From the NCBI GenBank assembly GCA_937960755.1, contig CALGOL010000404.1, positions 1-13,790 on the forward strand: DNA of 13,790 nt, written 5' to 3'. A model generated the notes under the pieces. It ran no database searches and was not told where the DNA came from. It saw only the letters and a program-made list of their open reading frames with translations. Below are positions 6,862-13,288 of this stretch, one piece after another. A program made the position numbers and the translations under genes. The stretch comes from an uncultured Azospirillum sp. Its GTDB lineage: Bacteria; Pseudomonadota; Alphaproteobacteria; Azospirillales; Azospirillaceae. Positions within the stretch are counted from its first letter, which is position 1. The number at the start of each line of letters is the position of its first letter.

Positions 6862-7536
6862 TCACGCTGTCGCCAAACGCTTCTCGCACCAACGAACCGC
6901 CACCGCGGCCAGGGTGTTGAGCGCCAGGTAGATCAGCCCGGCGACGATAAATATTTCAAAAACGGCATAGGTTTGGGAGATCAGCCGGCGAGCGACGCCG
7001 GTGATTTCCAGCAGCGTGACGGTGGAGGCCAGCGAGCTGGCCTTGACCATCAGCACCACTTCGTTGCCGTAAGCGGGCAGCGCCTGACGCAGGGCTTGCG
7101 GCGCGACAATACGGCGGAACGCCAGCCAACGGGACATGCCGCAGGCCCGCGCCGCCTCCACCTGTCCGTGTGGGACGGACAAGACGGCGCCGCGGAAAAT
7201 CTCCGACGCGTAGGCCCCGGTGTTGAGCGCCAGCGCCAGCACCGCGCACCAGTAAGCCTCGCGCAGCACCGGCCACAAAAAGCTCTGCCGCACCGCGTCA
7301 AACTGGCCTAAACCATAGTAAATCAAGAATATTTGCACCAGCAGCGGCGTGCCGCGAAAAATGAAGACGTAGCTCCACGCCGCACTGCGGAACAGCAGGT
7401 TGTCGGACAGCCGGGCGGCGGCGGCGACCGCGGCGATCAGCACGCCCACCGCCAGCGATAAGCCGGTAAGTTGCAATGTTAACGGAACGCCGCCCAAAAG
7501 CTTCGGCAGGCTGTCCCACATCAATTCCCAGTTCAT
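6862..7536 (-). CDS. Amino-acid ABC transporter permease, HisM type
   Basis: A 224-residue inner-membrane permease of the polar amino acid (HisMQ) family. The N-terminal LPKLLGGVPLTLQLT and FIFRGTPLLVQIFLIYYGLGQF segments are typical. The cytoplasmic EAA loop that contacts the ATPase starts with EAARACGMS (127-135) and continues to LPAYGNE. About five membrane helices are visible. It is the last gene of a four-gene minus-strand operon and overlaps the preceding permease by 4 bp (ATGA at 7536-7533), which implies coupled translation and a heterodimeric channel with that protein. The substrate is set by the binding protein; sequence style suggests a basic amino acid or an opine-like compound. 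Confidence 0.94.
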   Translation of the reverse strand: MNWELMWDSLPKLLGGVPLTLQLTGLSLAVGVLIAAVAAAARLSDNLLFRSAAWSYVFIFRGTPLLVQIFLIYYGLGQFDAVRQSFLWPVLREAYWCAVLALALNTGAYASEIFRGAVLSVPHGQVEAARACGMSRWLAFRRIVAPQALRQALPAYGNEVVLMVKASSLASTVTLLEITGVARRLISQTYAVFEIFIVAGLIYLALNTLAAVAVRWCEKRLATA

Positions 7537-8243
7537 GCCGCGGCCCTCCGCACGCCGCGCAGCGAACGTCGCTCCGCCCGTTCGAAAAGGAAGGATGAGC
7601 CGGTGGACAAGGCGAGATAGAGCAGCATCGCCGCCATATAGAAGATGAAGGGCTGGCGGGTGGAGTTGGCGGCGACATTGGCCATGCGCATGATCTCCGC
7701 CAGCGCCGTCACCGACACCAGCGCGGTGTCCTTCAAGGTCAACTGCCAGACGTTGCCAAGGCCGGGCAGGGCGTAGCGCAAAGTTTGCGGGACCATCACC
7801 CGGCGGAACGCCAGAAGCGGGCTCATGCCGCAGGCCCGCGCGGCTTCAAGCTGGCCTTTCGGCACCGCGCGGGCGGCGCCGCGAATCACTTCGGTCGAGT
7901 AGGCGCCGGAAATCAGCCCCACCGCGATCGCGCCGATGGTGAAGGCGTCGATTTCCACAAAGCCGTCATAGCCGAACAGCCGCCCAAAGGCGGTGGCGGC
8001 CGCGCCGCCGCCGAAAAACAGCAGGTAAATCACCAGCAGTTCCGGCACGCCGCGGGCGACGGTGGTGTATATCTCCGCCGCCCAGACCGCCGGCCGATTC
8101 GCCGACAGCTTGGCCCAGGCCCCGAGCGAGCCGAAAATCAGCCCAAGGGAGAAGGCCGCGACGGCGACGGCGATGGTGGTCGCCGCGCCGCGCAACATTT
8201 CGTCGCCCCAGCCGGCGGGGCCGAAGGCCAGCAGTTCCAGCAT
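7533..8243 (-). CDS. Amino-acid ABC transporter permease, HisQ type
   Basis: A 236-residue membrane permease of the HisQ/OccQ/NocQ class. It has the family's N-terminal helix region, VARGVPELLVIYLLFFGGG, and the loop GRLFGYDGFVEIDAF. The EAA loop follows: EAARACGMS starting near residue 133, then LPGLGNVW. The glycine-rich FFGGG segment and the following loop are characteristic of arginine/octopine/nopaline-type permeases rather than glutamine-type ones. ATG 8243 lies 6 bp after the stop of the binding-protein gene, and its own stop overlaps the HisM-type gene by 4 bp. It should pair with the HisM-type permease in the inner membrane. Confidence 0.94.
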   Translation of the reverse strand: MLELLAFGPAGWGDEMLRGAATTIAVAVAAFSLGLIFGSLGAWAKLSANRPAVWAAEIYTTVARGVPELLVIYLLFFGGGAAATAFGRLFGYDGFVEIDAFTIGAIAVGLISGAYSTEVIRGAARAVPKGQLEAARACGMSPLLAFRRVMVPQTLRYALPGLGNVWQLTLKDTALVSVTALAEIMRMANVAANSTRQPFIFYMAAMLLYLALSTGSSFLFERAERRSLRGVRRAAA

Positions 8244-8249
8244 CGCCGG

Positions 8250-9101
8250 TTACTTGGCGGCGACGTCGTAGCCGAACCACTTTTCCGCCAGCTTCGACGT
8301 GGTCCCGTCGGCGTTGGCGGCGGCGATCGCCTTGTCGAACAGCGCCTTCAGGTCGGGATCGGTCTTGCGCAGGCCCACCCCCATGCCTTCGCCCAGAACG
8401 CCGCCGACAAAGCCGGGGCCGAACAACGCGATGTTTTTGCCGTCCGCGGCTTTTTGCAGGTCGGCGATCACCGAGCGGTCGGACAGCATGGCGTCGATGC
8501 GGCCCGACGCCAGATCCAGCGCCATCGAATCGGTCTTGTCGTAGGTGCGCAGGGAAACGCCCGGCAAATGCTTCTCCATCATGGTTTGATGGATGGTGGA
8601 GACCTGCACGCCGACGCTCTTGCCCTTCAGCGCCTTTTCCAGCGCTTCGAACGCCGCCTTCGACGGCGAGGCGGCGTCGGACAGGTCGATGCGCGCGCCG
8701 GTTTTTTGCGCCAGCAGCGGGCTGCCGTTGAGAGTGGCGAAAATCGCCGGATCGGCGGCGTAAGGCTTGGAGAATTCGATCAATTTGCGGCGTTCGTCGG
8801 TGATCGACATGCCGGCCATGATGGCGTCGTATTTGCCCTGTTGCAGGCCGGGAATGATGCCGTCCCAGTCTTGCGCCTTGATTTCGCAGGTCACGCCGGC
8901 CTTCTTGCACAGCTCGGCGGCGAGATCGATTTCAAAGCCGATCAGCTTGCCGGAGGCGTCGGCGCCGTTCCACGGCATATAGGCGCCTTCGGTGGCGATG
9001 CGCACCGTTTTCCAATCCTTGGCGGCGGCGGGTCCGGCGAAGGCTAAGGGGAGGGAGAGCGCGGCGGCGGCGAGCAGTGCGGCGGCGAGCGTCTTTTTCA
9101 T
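8250..9101 (-). CDS. Periplasmic solute-binding protein for basic amino acid / opine-like ligand
   Basis: A 283-residue family 3 binding protein (HisJ/ArgT/NocT type). A Sec signal peptide is clear: MKKT, a hydrophobic core to about residue 22, then GPAAA with probable cleavage before K28. The mature protein carries GFEIDLAAELC, with C65 and C72 spaced like the HisJ disulfide. Ligand-contact positions of the LAO protein appear conserved: an aromatic at W79 (QDWDGIIP), R104 in SITDERR and D208 in AMLSDRS. These are the residues that hold the alpha-amino and carboxyl groups. An insertion near 125-158 resembles opine-binding NocT. ATG 9101 has an AGGAGA site 9 bases upstream. It is the second gene of the operon, 53 bp after the ATPase. 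The ligand is inferred, not shown; ornithine, arginine, lysine or an opine are the best guesses. Confidence 0.94.
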   Translation of the reverse strand: MKKTLAAALLAAAALSLPLAFAGPAAAKDWKTVRIATEGAYMPWNGADASGKLIGFEIDLAAELCKKAGVTCEIKAQDWDGIIPGLQQGKYDAIMAGMSITDERRKLIEFSKPYAADPAIFATLNGSPLLAQKTGARIDLSDAASPSKAAFEALEKALKGKSVGVQVSTIHQTMMEKHLPGVSLRTYDKTDSMALDLASGRIDAMLSDRSVIADLQKAADGKNIALFGPGFVGGVLGEGMGVGLRKTDPDLKALFDKAIAAANADGTTSKLAEKWFGYDVAAK

Positions 9102-9127
9102 GGCTCTAAATCTCCTGTTTTCAGTCT

Positions 9128-9157
9128 TTTTTGGTTTAGGGCGCTATTTTTGGTTTA
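9128..9157 (-). repeat. 11-bp direct repeat in the ATPase / binding-protein intergenic gap
   Basis: TAAACCAAAAA occurs twice on the minus strand (9157-9147 and 9138-9128, period 19). The first copy begins with the stop codon of the ATPase gene, and the second lies 27 bp before the binding-protein ATG. There is no hairpin or terminator in the 53-bp gap. Because binding proteins are usually made in excess, an A-rich enhancer or RNA-binding site here is conceivable. Confidence 0.4.
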
Positions 9158-9946
9158 ACCGCCGAGATGGCGGGACAAGAACGCCCGCACCCGTTCCGAA
9201 TCGGGGTCGCCCAGCACTTTGGCCGGGGCGCCCCGCTCTTCGATTCGGCCCTGATGCAGGAACACCACTTCGCTCGCCACTTCGCGGGCGAAGCTCATTT
9301 CATGGGTCACCATAATCATGGTGCGGCCTTCTTCGGCCAATTTGCGAATCACCAGCAGCACTTCGCCCACCAATTCGGGGTCGAGGGCGGAGGTCGGCTC
9401 ATCGAACAGCATGACTTGCGGGCGCATCGCCAGCGCGCGGGCGATGGCGGCGCGCTGTTGTTGGCCGCCGGACAATTGGCCGGGGTAGTAGTCGGCCTTC
9501 GCCAGAATGCCGACTTTGTCCAGCAGCGCGCGGGCTTCGTCCAGCGCCTGGGCGCGGGGGACCTTCAGCACATGAATCGGCGCTTCGACGACGTTTTCCA
9601 GGATCGTCATATGGGTCCAGAGATTGAAGTTCTGGAACACCATGCCAAGCCGGGTGCGCAAGCGCTCCACCTGTTTGGGGTCGGCGGGGATGGTCCCGCG
9701 GCCGCGCGCCGTCTTCATGCGGATTTCTTCGCCGCCGATGACGACGCGGCCGCTGTCCGGCGCCTCCAGCATGTTGATGCAGCGCAACAGCGTGCTCTTG
9801 CCGGAGCCGGAGGAGCCGATCAGCGCGACGACGTCGCCGTCGTGGGCGGTCAGCGACACGCCTTTCAACACTTCCAGCGCCAAAAAGCGCTTATGAACGT
9901 CGTCCACCTGCACGGCGGGGATCGAGCTTATCGGGGCAGACGGCAT
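9155..9946 (-). CDS. Amino-acid ABC transporter ATP-binding protein, HisP type
   Basis: A 263-residue cytosolic ATPase that powers the HisQ/HisM-type channel. All motifs are intact: Walker A GSSGSGKST (44-52), Q-loop VFQNFNLW with Q105, signature LSGGQQQR (158-165), Walker B VMLFDEP with E183, D-loop SALD, and H-loop VTHEMSFA with H215. Family hallmarks of polar amino acid transporters are LRCINMLEAPDSG and the EEI insertion with MKTARG. It is the first gene of the operon, an order (ATPase, binding protein, Q, M) that differs from the his operon. ATG 9946 is the only reasonable start; the ribosome site upstream is weak. Confidence 0.95.
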   Translation of the reverse strand: MPSAPISSIPAVQVDDVHKRFLALEVLKGVSLTAHDGDVVALIGSSGSGKSTLLRCINMLEAPDSGRVVIGGEEIRMKTARGRGTIPADPKQVERLRTRLGMVFQNFNLWTHMTILENVVEAPIHVLKVPRAQALDEARALLDKVGILAKADYYPGQLSGGQQQRAAIARALAMRPQVMLFDEPTSALDPELVGEVLLVIRKLAEEGRTMIMVTHEMSFAREVASEVVFLHQGRIEERGAPAKVLGDPDSERVRAFLSRHLGG

Positions 9947-9981
9947 CCGGTCACCGGCTTTCGTTGCGGGCGCTGGGCGAA

Positions 9982-10010
9982 AGGCTAGACCTGAACGGGC
10001 TGAGCGGCAA
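9982..10010 (-). promoter_or_regulatory. candidate promoter of the amino-acid ABC operon
   Basis: In the 112-bp gap between nnrU and the ATPase gene the minus strand reads TTGCCG (10010-10005), a 17-bp spacer, then TAGCCT (9987-9982). The -35 matches at 4 of 6 and the -10 at only 3 of 6 positions. It would place the start site some 30 bp before ATG 9946. Weak, listed as the best candidate seen. Confidence 0.25.
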
Positions 10011-10058
10011 AGAAAATTTCATCGGCTGGCGGCGGGAACCGTCAAAAACCCGTCGGCG

Positions 10059-10748
10059 TCATCGCGCCAGCGCCAGCGGATCGACGCCGAACAGGACCGG
10101 ATGCAAGGCCAGCATCAGCGCCCACGCCGTCAGTCCGGCGGCGACGCCCAGCAACGGGCGCCAGGCCCGCCATTCCGCCGAAACGAAGCGGGTGCGGCGG
10201 CGTAGCAGCGCCCAACCGGGAAGCAGCGCGGTTTCATTCAAAAACGTCCGCGCCGCCGCGTCCTGCGACCGGGTCAGCGCATAGTGATTTTTCAGCAGCG
10301 AAAAGCCGGCGATCAGCGCGAACAGTCCAAACAGCGCGACGCGCACGCCGTCGCCGGTCGCTTGAAGGTGCAGCAGCGCCCACAACAGTGTTCCCAATGC
10401 GCCGGGCGCGCGGGTCAGCCGGTATATCCCGCTTGGCGGTTTTGGCGCGGTCAATTCGCCCGGCGGACAGGCCAACCGCAGCGCGATGAGAACGAAAGCG
10501 ACGGGGGTGAGTGCGACGGCCAGGCCCGGCGCCCAATCCGCCGGAACGAACAGCATTTCGCGGCTTTCTTGCGCGCGATAAGCCAAGATCAACCACGTCA
10601 GGGCGGCGGTGGAGCCCAGACCATGCAATGCGCCGAAACCCGCCCGGCCGAGCTTGACGCGCAAAACCTCGCGCAAGCCCGGCCAGGAGGGGACGGCGTG
10701 ACTGAGAAAAACCGCCAGCGCGGCGAGGAGGAAATTTGCGTCGGGCAT
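10059..10748 (-). CDS. nnrU: NnrU-family membrane protein
   Basis: A 229-residue integral membrane protein with about six hydrophobic helices (around 5-20, 40-58, 76-93, 113-131, 135-152, 197-216). NnrU features visible are SHAVPSWPGLR near the N-terminus, an internal glycine-rich helix, and GIYRLTRAPGALGTLLWALLHL followed by ATGDGVRVALFG. The family was named for a gene near nitric-oxide reductase genes and is linked to nitrogen-oxide respiration or a carotenoid/isoprenoid-like chemistry; its reaction is unknown. The usual RHP triplet reads RAP here (A114). No nor or nir genes are in the window. ATG 10748 gives a complete N-terminus but lacks a Shine-Dalgarno sequence: the leader reads TTTCCTCC, the complement of one. 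Upstream is an FNR-type box array that could control it. Confidence 0.88.
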   Translation of the reverse strand: MPDANFLLAALAVFLSHAVPSWPGLREVLRVKLGRAGFGALHGLGSTAALTWLILAYRAQESREMLFVPADWAPGLAVALTPVAFVLIALRLACPPGELTAPKPPSGIYRLTRAPGALGTLLWALLHLQATGDGVRVALFGLFALIAGFSLLKNHYALTRSQDAAARTFLNETALLPGWALLRRRTRFVSAEWRAWRPLLGVAAGLTAWALMLALHPVLFGVDPLALAR

Positions 10749-10776
10749 GGCGGGTGGAACAGGAGGAAACGCGGCG

Positions 10777-10818
10777 ACTAAAGCATATGGCGGCCCCGCG
10801 ACGGTTGACCCTGGTCAA
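10777..10818 (-). promoter_or_regulatory. candidate FNR/FixK/NnrR-dependent class II promoter of nnrU
   Basis: The box TTGACCCTGGTCAA (10805-10818, centre 10811.5) fits the alphaproteobacterial FNR/FixK pattern TTGAY-N4-RTCAA exactly. On the minus strand TTTAGT (10782-10777, 4 of 6 to the -10 consensus) has its centre 32 bp downstream. With a start at about 10770 the box would be centred at -41.5, the classic class II activator position. The leader to ATG 10748 would be about 22 nt. The geometry is seen in the sequence; the regulator and start site are inference. Confidence 0.5.
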
Positions 10819-10912
10819 GCCGTCGCAAGACGGGAAAGATATGACGGTTGACCCTGGTCAAGCCGTCGCAAGACGGGAAAGATATGACGGTTGACCCTGG
10901 TCAAGCCGTCGC
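10800..10912. repeat. 43-bp tandem repeat, 2.6 copies, each with an FNR-type palindrome
   Basis: Copy 1 is 10800-10842, copy 2 is 10843-10885 and copy 3 is partial, 10886-10912; all shared positions are identical. Each copy starts with GACGG, then the perfect palindrome TTGACC-CT-GGTCAA (10805-10818, 10848-10861, 10891-10904), then G and CCGTC. In the full copies GCAA and a second GACGG follow, so CCGTC can pair with either the GACGG before or the GACGG after it. The period is about four helical turns, which puts all three boxes on one DNA face. 43 is not a multiple of three, so the array is not coding. There are no unique spacers, so it is not CRISPR. Confidence 0.95.
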
Positions 10913-10964
10913 CGGCAATAATATTTTGCACACATAATAATAAAAAATCACTCGTGTCGCCCAT

Positions 10965-10984
10965 GTATTTTGTATACAAAATAC
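10965..10984. promoter_or_regulatory. 20-bp perfect palindrome, probable operator
   Basis: The half-site GTATTTTGTA is followed directly by its exact reverse complement, with no spacer. The TTGTATACAA core resembles operators of FadR-type GntR regulators, but no such regulator is encoded nearby, so the assignment is only a suggestion. It lies about 195 bp before the MCP start and about 217 bp before nnrU. Confidence 0.55.
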
Positions 10985-11021
10985 TTTGCGTCAGGCGGGA
11001 AAAATAATCCCCAGGCCGTTA

Positions 11022-11040
11022 GTAACTGAAAATCATTCTC
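11022..11040. promoter_or_regulatory. Fur-box-like sequence
   Basis: This 19-bp stretch matches the classic Fur consensus at 14 of 19 positions, with the central AATCATT intact. Read as a 7-1-7 site (TGAAAAT-C-ATTCTCT, 11027-11041) it matches 11 of 14. It ends 33 bp before the TTGACA element of the MCP gene. The stretch is AT-rich, which raises the chance of a random match. Confidence 0.3.
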
Positions 11041-11073
11041 TTTCATTTGTTTAAAGCTGTTAATGCTATGAAC

Positions 11074-11104
11074 TTGACAGGATATTTTGTGCGCCTACTG
11101 TTAT
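11074..11104 (+). promoter_or_regulatory. candidate promoter of the MCP-PilZ gene
   Basis: A perfect -35 TTGACA lies at 11074-11079. The -10 is uncertain: TACTGT (11096-11101, 16-bp spacer, 3 of 6) or TGTTAT (11099-11104, 19-bp spacer, 4 of 6). A start around 11108 would leave a leader of about 70 nt that contains a hairpin. Confidence 0.45.
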
Positions 11105-11135
11105 TCTGGCCGCGCTGCTTAAAGCGGTTCGACGT

Positions 11136-11162
11136 CGGCGGATGGGCCGCCGCATCGTTTTT
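11136..11162 (+). other. Hairpin plus T5 in the MCP leader (possible attenuator)
   Basis: CGGCGG (11136-11141) and CCGCCG (11147-11152) form a perfect 6-bp GC stem with a 5-nt loop. The bases CATCG and then TTTTT (11158-11162) follow, 17 bp before the ATG. The gap between stem and T run is longer than in a standard terminator, so this may simply be leader structure near the ribosome site. Confidence 0.35.
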
Positions 11163-11179
11163 CCACAGAGTCCTCAGCC

Positions 11180-13210
11180 ATGTTCTCCTCTCTCTCCATC
11201 GGCGCCAAAAACGCCGTTGTCTTCGCTGTGGTTTTGCTAGCGCTGGGCGCGTCGTTCGTCGGCGCCACGATGCTGACCAGTCGCCAGAGCCAAGAACTGG
11301 ACGACGTCAACGCCGTCACCGCCAAGATCGTCGATCAAGTCGGGCCGCTGGCGGACCGTATCGCCGCCATACAGCTCGACGTCGTGCAGGTGCAGCAATG
11401 GTTGACGGATATTTCCGCCACGCGCGGGCTGGACGGTTTGAACGACGGGCTGGAGAAGGCCGAAGAATACGCTAGAGCTTTTGAAAAAGACTCTGCCGAG
11501 GCGATAAGGCTGGCCCAAGCGCTCGGCCTGCCCAGCGTCGTGGATGAGCTGCGGCAGGCGCGCGAAGCCTTCGGGCCTTATTACGCGGTCGGCAAGCAGA
11601 TGGCGCAAGCCTACATCGACGGCGGGCCGGAAGCCGGCAATGCGCTGATGGAAGGTTTCGACGGCGTGGCCTCGGCGATTGGCGACAACGTCGCCAATTT
11701 GATCACCGTGGTGGAGAAGTTGAAGCTGGAGGAGTCGCAGTCGTTGCGCGCGTCGGTGCAGACGGTGAACGCCGACGCCCACGCCTTGCGCAGCATCAGC
11801 ATGGTCATGCTGGGGGTGACGGTGCTCGTCGCCATCGGCGGCGTCGCGTTGATGCACGCGCAAGTCGCCGCGCCGATGCGGCGGATGGCTTCGACAATGC
11901 GCCAGATCGCCGACGGCAAGCTCGACGAAGAAGTCGGCTTTGAGGGCCGCGGCGACGAAGTGGGCCGCATGGCCGACGCGGTGCGGGTGTTTCGCGCCAA
12001 CGCGCTTGAGAATCTGCGTCTGCGCGCCCAACAAGAAAAGGAGCGGGAGCAGGCGGAGGAGGAGCGTCGCAAAGCGCTGCAGAGCATGGCGCAGACGGTG
12101 GAGCGGGAAACCCGCACGGCGGTGGATCAAGTGGCGGAGCGGACCCGCAAAATGAACGACAGCGCCGCCGCCATGTCGGGGTCGGCCGTCGCGGTGTCGG
12201 AAAACGCCCAGTCGGTGGCGGCGTCGGCCACCCAGGCGCTGGGCAACGCGCAGACCGTCGCTTCCGCCGCGGAAGAATTGACCGCGTCCATCGGCGAGAT
12301 TTCCGGCCGGGTGCAGGACGCCGCCAAGGTGGCGCGCCGCGCGGTGGATTCGGCCCAAGGCGCCACCGACGCCATCAACAGCTTGTCGGAAGCGGTGGGG
12401 CGGATTGGCGACGTCGCCGGGCTGATCGCCGAAATCGCCGGGCAGACCAATCTTTTGGCGCTCAACGCCACGATCGAGGCGGCGCGGGCGGGGGAGGCCG
12501 GCAAGGGCTTCGCCGTGGTGGCGGGGGAGGTGAAAAACCTCGCCAGCCAGACCGCGCGCTCAACCGAGGAAATCAATCGCCAGATTTCAGAAGTGCAGGG
12601 CGTCACCGGCCGCGCGGTTTCCGCGGTGCGCGACATTGTCGGCGTCATCCATCAGGTGGACCAGATCAACGCCGCCATCGCCGGCGCCATCGAAGAGCAA
12701 GGCGCCGCGACCCAGGAAATCGCCCGCTCGGTGGTGGAGACCATGAGCGCGTCGCAAGACGTGTCGACCCGCATCGCGCGGGTGTCCGACGAGGCGTCGA
12801 GCGCCGGTCGACTGGCGGACGACCTCGCCGAAGACGCCGACGGCTTGGCTCACGCGGTGGACAGCTTGCGGGAAAGCCTGGTGCGCATCGTCCGCACCTC
12901 CACCGCCGACGTCGACCGCCGCCGCAAGCCGCGTTATCGCGTCGACCGCGCCTGCCGCGTCAACGGCGTTTCGGCCAAGCTGATGAACCTGTCGGAAGGC
13001 GGCGCCACGGTGGACGACGGCCCGGAGCTGGCGGCCGGGTCCGCCGGGACGCTGAACATCGACGGCGTGCCGATGCCTTTGGCCTTCACCGTGCGCAGCA
13101 TGGAGCAGGGTCGTCTGCACCTGAAGTTCAATCTGACTGACGCCGACGCGGCGCGCTACCGCGAAGCGTTCAGCGCGCTGACCCGCGGCTTGACGCCCCT
13201 TGCGGCGTAA
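11180..13210 (+). CDS. Methyl-accepting chemotaxis protein with C-terminal PilZ domain
   Basis: A 676-residue chemoreceptor. TM1 is at about 11-33, then a helical periplasmic sensor (about 34-204), TM2 (about 206-226), HAMP (about 228-280), a charged coiled coil (280-305) and the signalling domain to about 560. The hairpin tip is intact: GQTNLLALNATIEAARAGEAG spans 421-441, with E433 and R436 in the tip region that contacts CheA/CheW. At the C-terminus a PilZ domain (about 578-670) carries the c-di-GMP motifs R580-R581-x3-R585 and N603-x-S605-x-x-G608. Such receptors, like Azospirillum Tlp1, tie chemotaxis to c-di-GMP. The sensor is an all-helical bundle (contains VQQWLTDISATRG) of unknown ligand; no CheB/CheR pentapeptide is seen at the C-terminus. 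ATG 11180 begins directly before TM1; the ribosome site is weak. No che genes adjoin. Confidence 0.95.
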   Translation: MFSSLSIGAKNAVVFAVVLLALGASFVGATMLTSRQSQELDDVNAVTAKIVDQVGPLADRIAAIQLDVVQVQQWLTDISATRGLDGLNDGLEKAEEYARAFEKDSAEAIRLAQALGLPSVVDELRQAREAFGPYYAVGKQMAQAYIDGGPEAGNALMEGFDGVASAIGDNVANLITVVEKLKLEESQSLRASVQTVNADAHALRSISMVMLGVTVLVAIGGVALMHAQVAAPMRRMASTMRQIADGKLDEEVGFEGRGDEVGRMADAVRVFRANALENLRLRAQQEKEREQAEEERRKALQSMAQTVERETRTAVDQVAERTRKMNDSAAAMSGSAVAVSENAQSVAASATQALGNAQTVASAAEELTASIGEISGRVQDAAKVARRAVDSAQGATDAINSLSEAVGRIGDVAGLIAEIAGQTNLLALNATIEAARAGEAGKGFAVVAGEVKNLASQTARSTEEINRQISEVQGVTGRAVSAVRDIVGVIHQVDQINAAIAGAIEEQGAATQEIARSVVETMSASQDVSTRIARVSDEASSAGRLADDLAEDADGLAHAVDSLRESLVRIVRTSTADVDRRRKPRYRVDRACRVNGVSAKLMNLSEGGATVDDGPELAAGSAGTLNIDGVPMPLAFTVRSMEQGRLHLKFNLTDADAARYREAFSALTRGLTPLAA

Positions 13211-13245
13211 CGTTTGCCGGTGCCGCACGGGCGCCGCGCGGGCTT

Positions 13246-13285
13246 TACCGGCTCACCGACGAGTCTGCTCATCGGTGAGCCGGTA
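13246..13285. terminator. Perfect 14-bp hairpin between convergent genes (probable bidirectional terminator)
   Basis: TACCGGCTCACCGA (13246-13259) pairs exactly with 13272-13285. Inside, after a C/A mismatch, GAG (13261-13263) pairs with CTC (13268-13270) around a TCTG loop. It occupies most of the 78-bp gap between the MCP stop and the stop of the minus-strand AsmA-like gene. Neither strand has a proper T run after the stem, so it may act as a Rho-assisted or 3'-end-protecting structure for both transcripts. Confidence 0.6.
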
Positions 13286-13288
13286 TGA

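Larger units (their letters stand above)
10749..11179. other. 431-bp divergent regulatory region between nnrU and the MCP gene
   Basis: No credible gene is present. The nnrU-proximal part is GC-rich and contains a 43-bp tandem repeat (10800-10912). From about 10913 to 11110 the composition shifts to strongly AT-rich, unlike the rest of the window, and carries a 20-bp palindrome, a Fur-like site and a TTGACA promoter element for the MCP. A hairpin followed by T5 lies just before the MCP start. This is the densest regulatory stretch in the window. Confidence 0.8.

Noticed and set aside
10786..10896. Short plus-strand open frame through the repeats, after an AGGAGG at 10761-10766
   Set aside because: The ATG is about 19 bases from the AGGAGG, the product would be some 36 residues of repeat translation, and the 43-bp period shifts frame in each copy.
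10800..10912. CRISPR array
   Set aside because: Copies are directly abutting with no unique spacers, only 2.6 units, and no cas genes are present.
11047..11475. Plus-strand open frame overlapping the MCP start
   Set aside because: It runs in another frame through the conserved MCP coding sequence and gives an Arg-rich product typical of an out-of-frame GC-rich translation.
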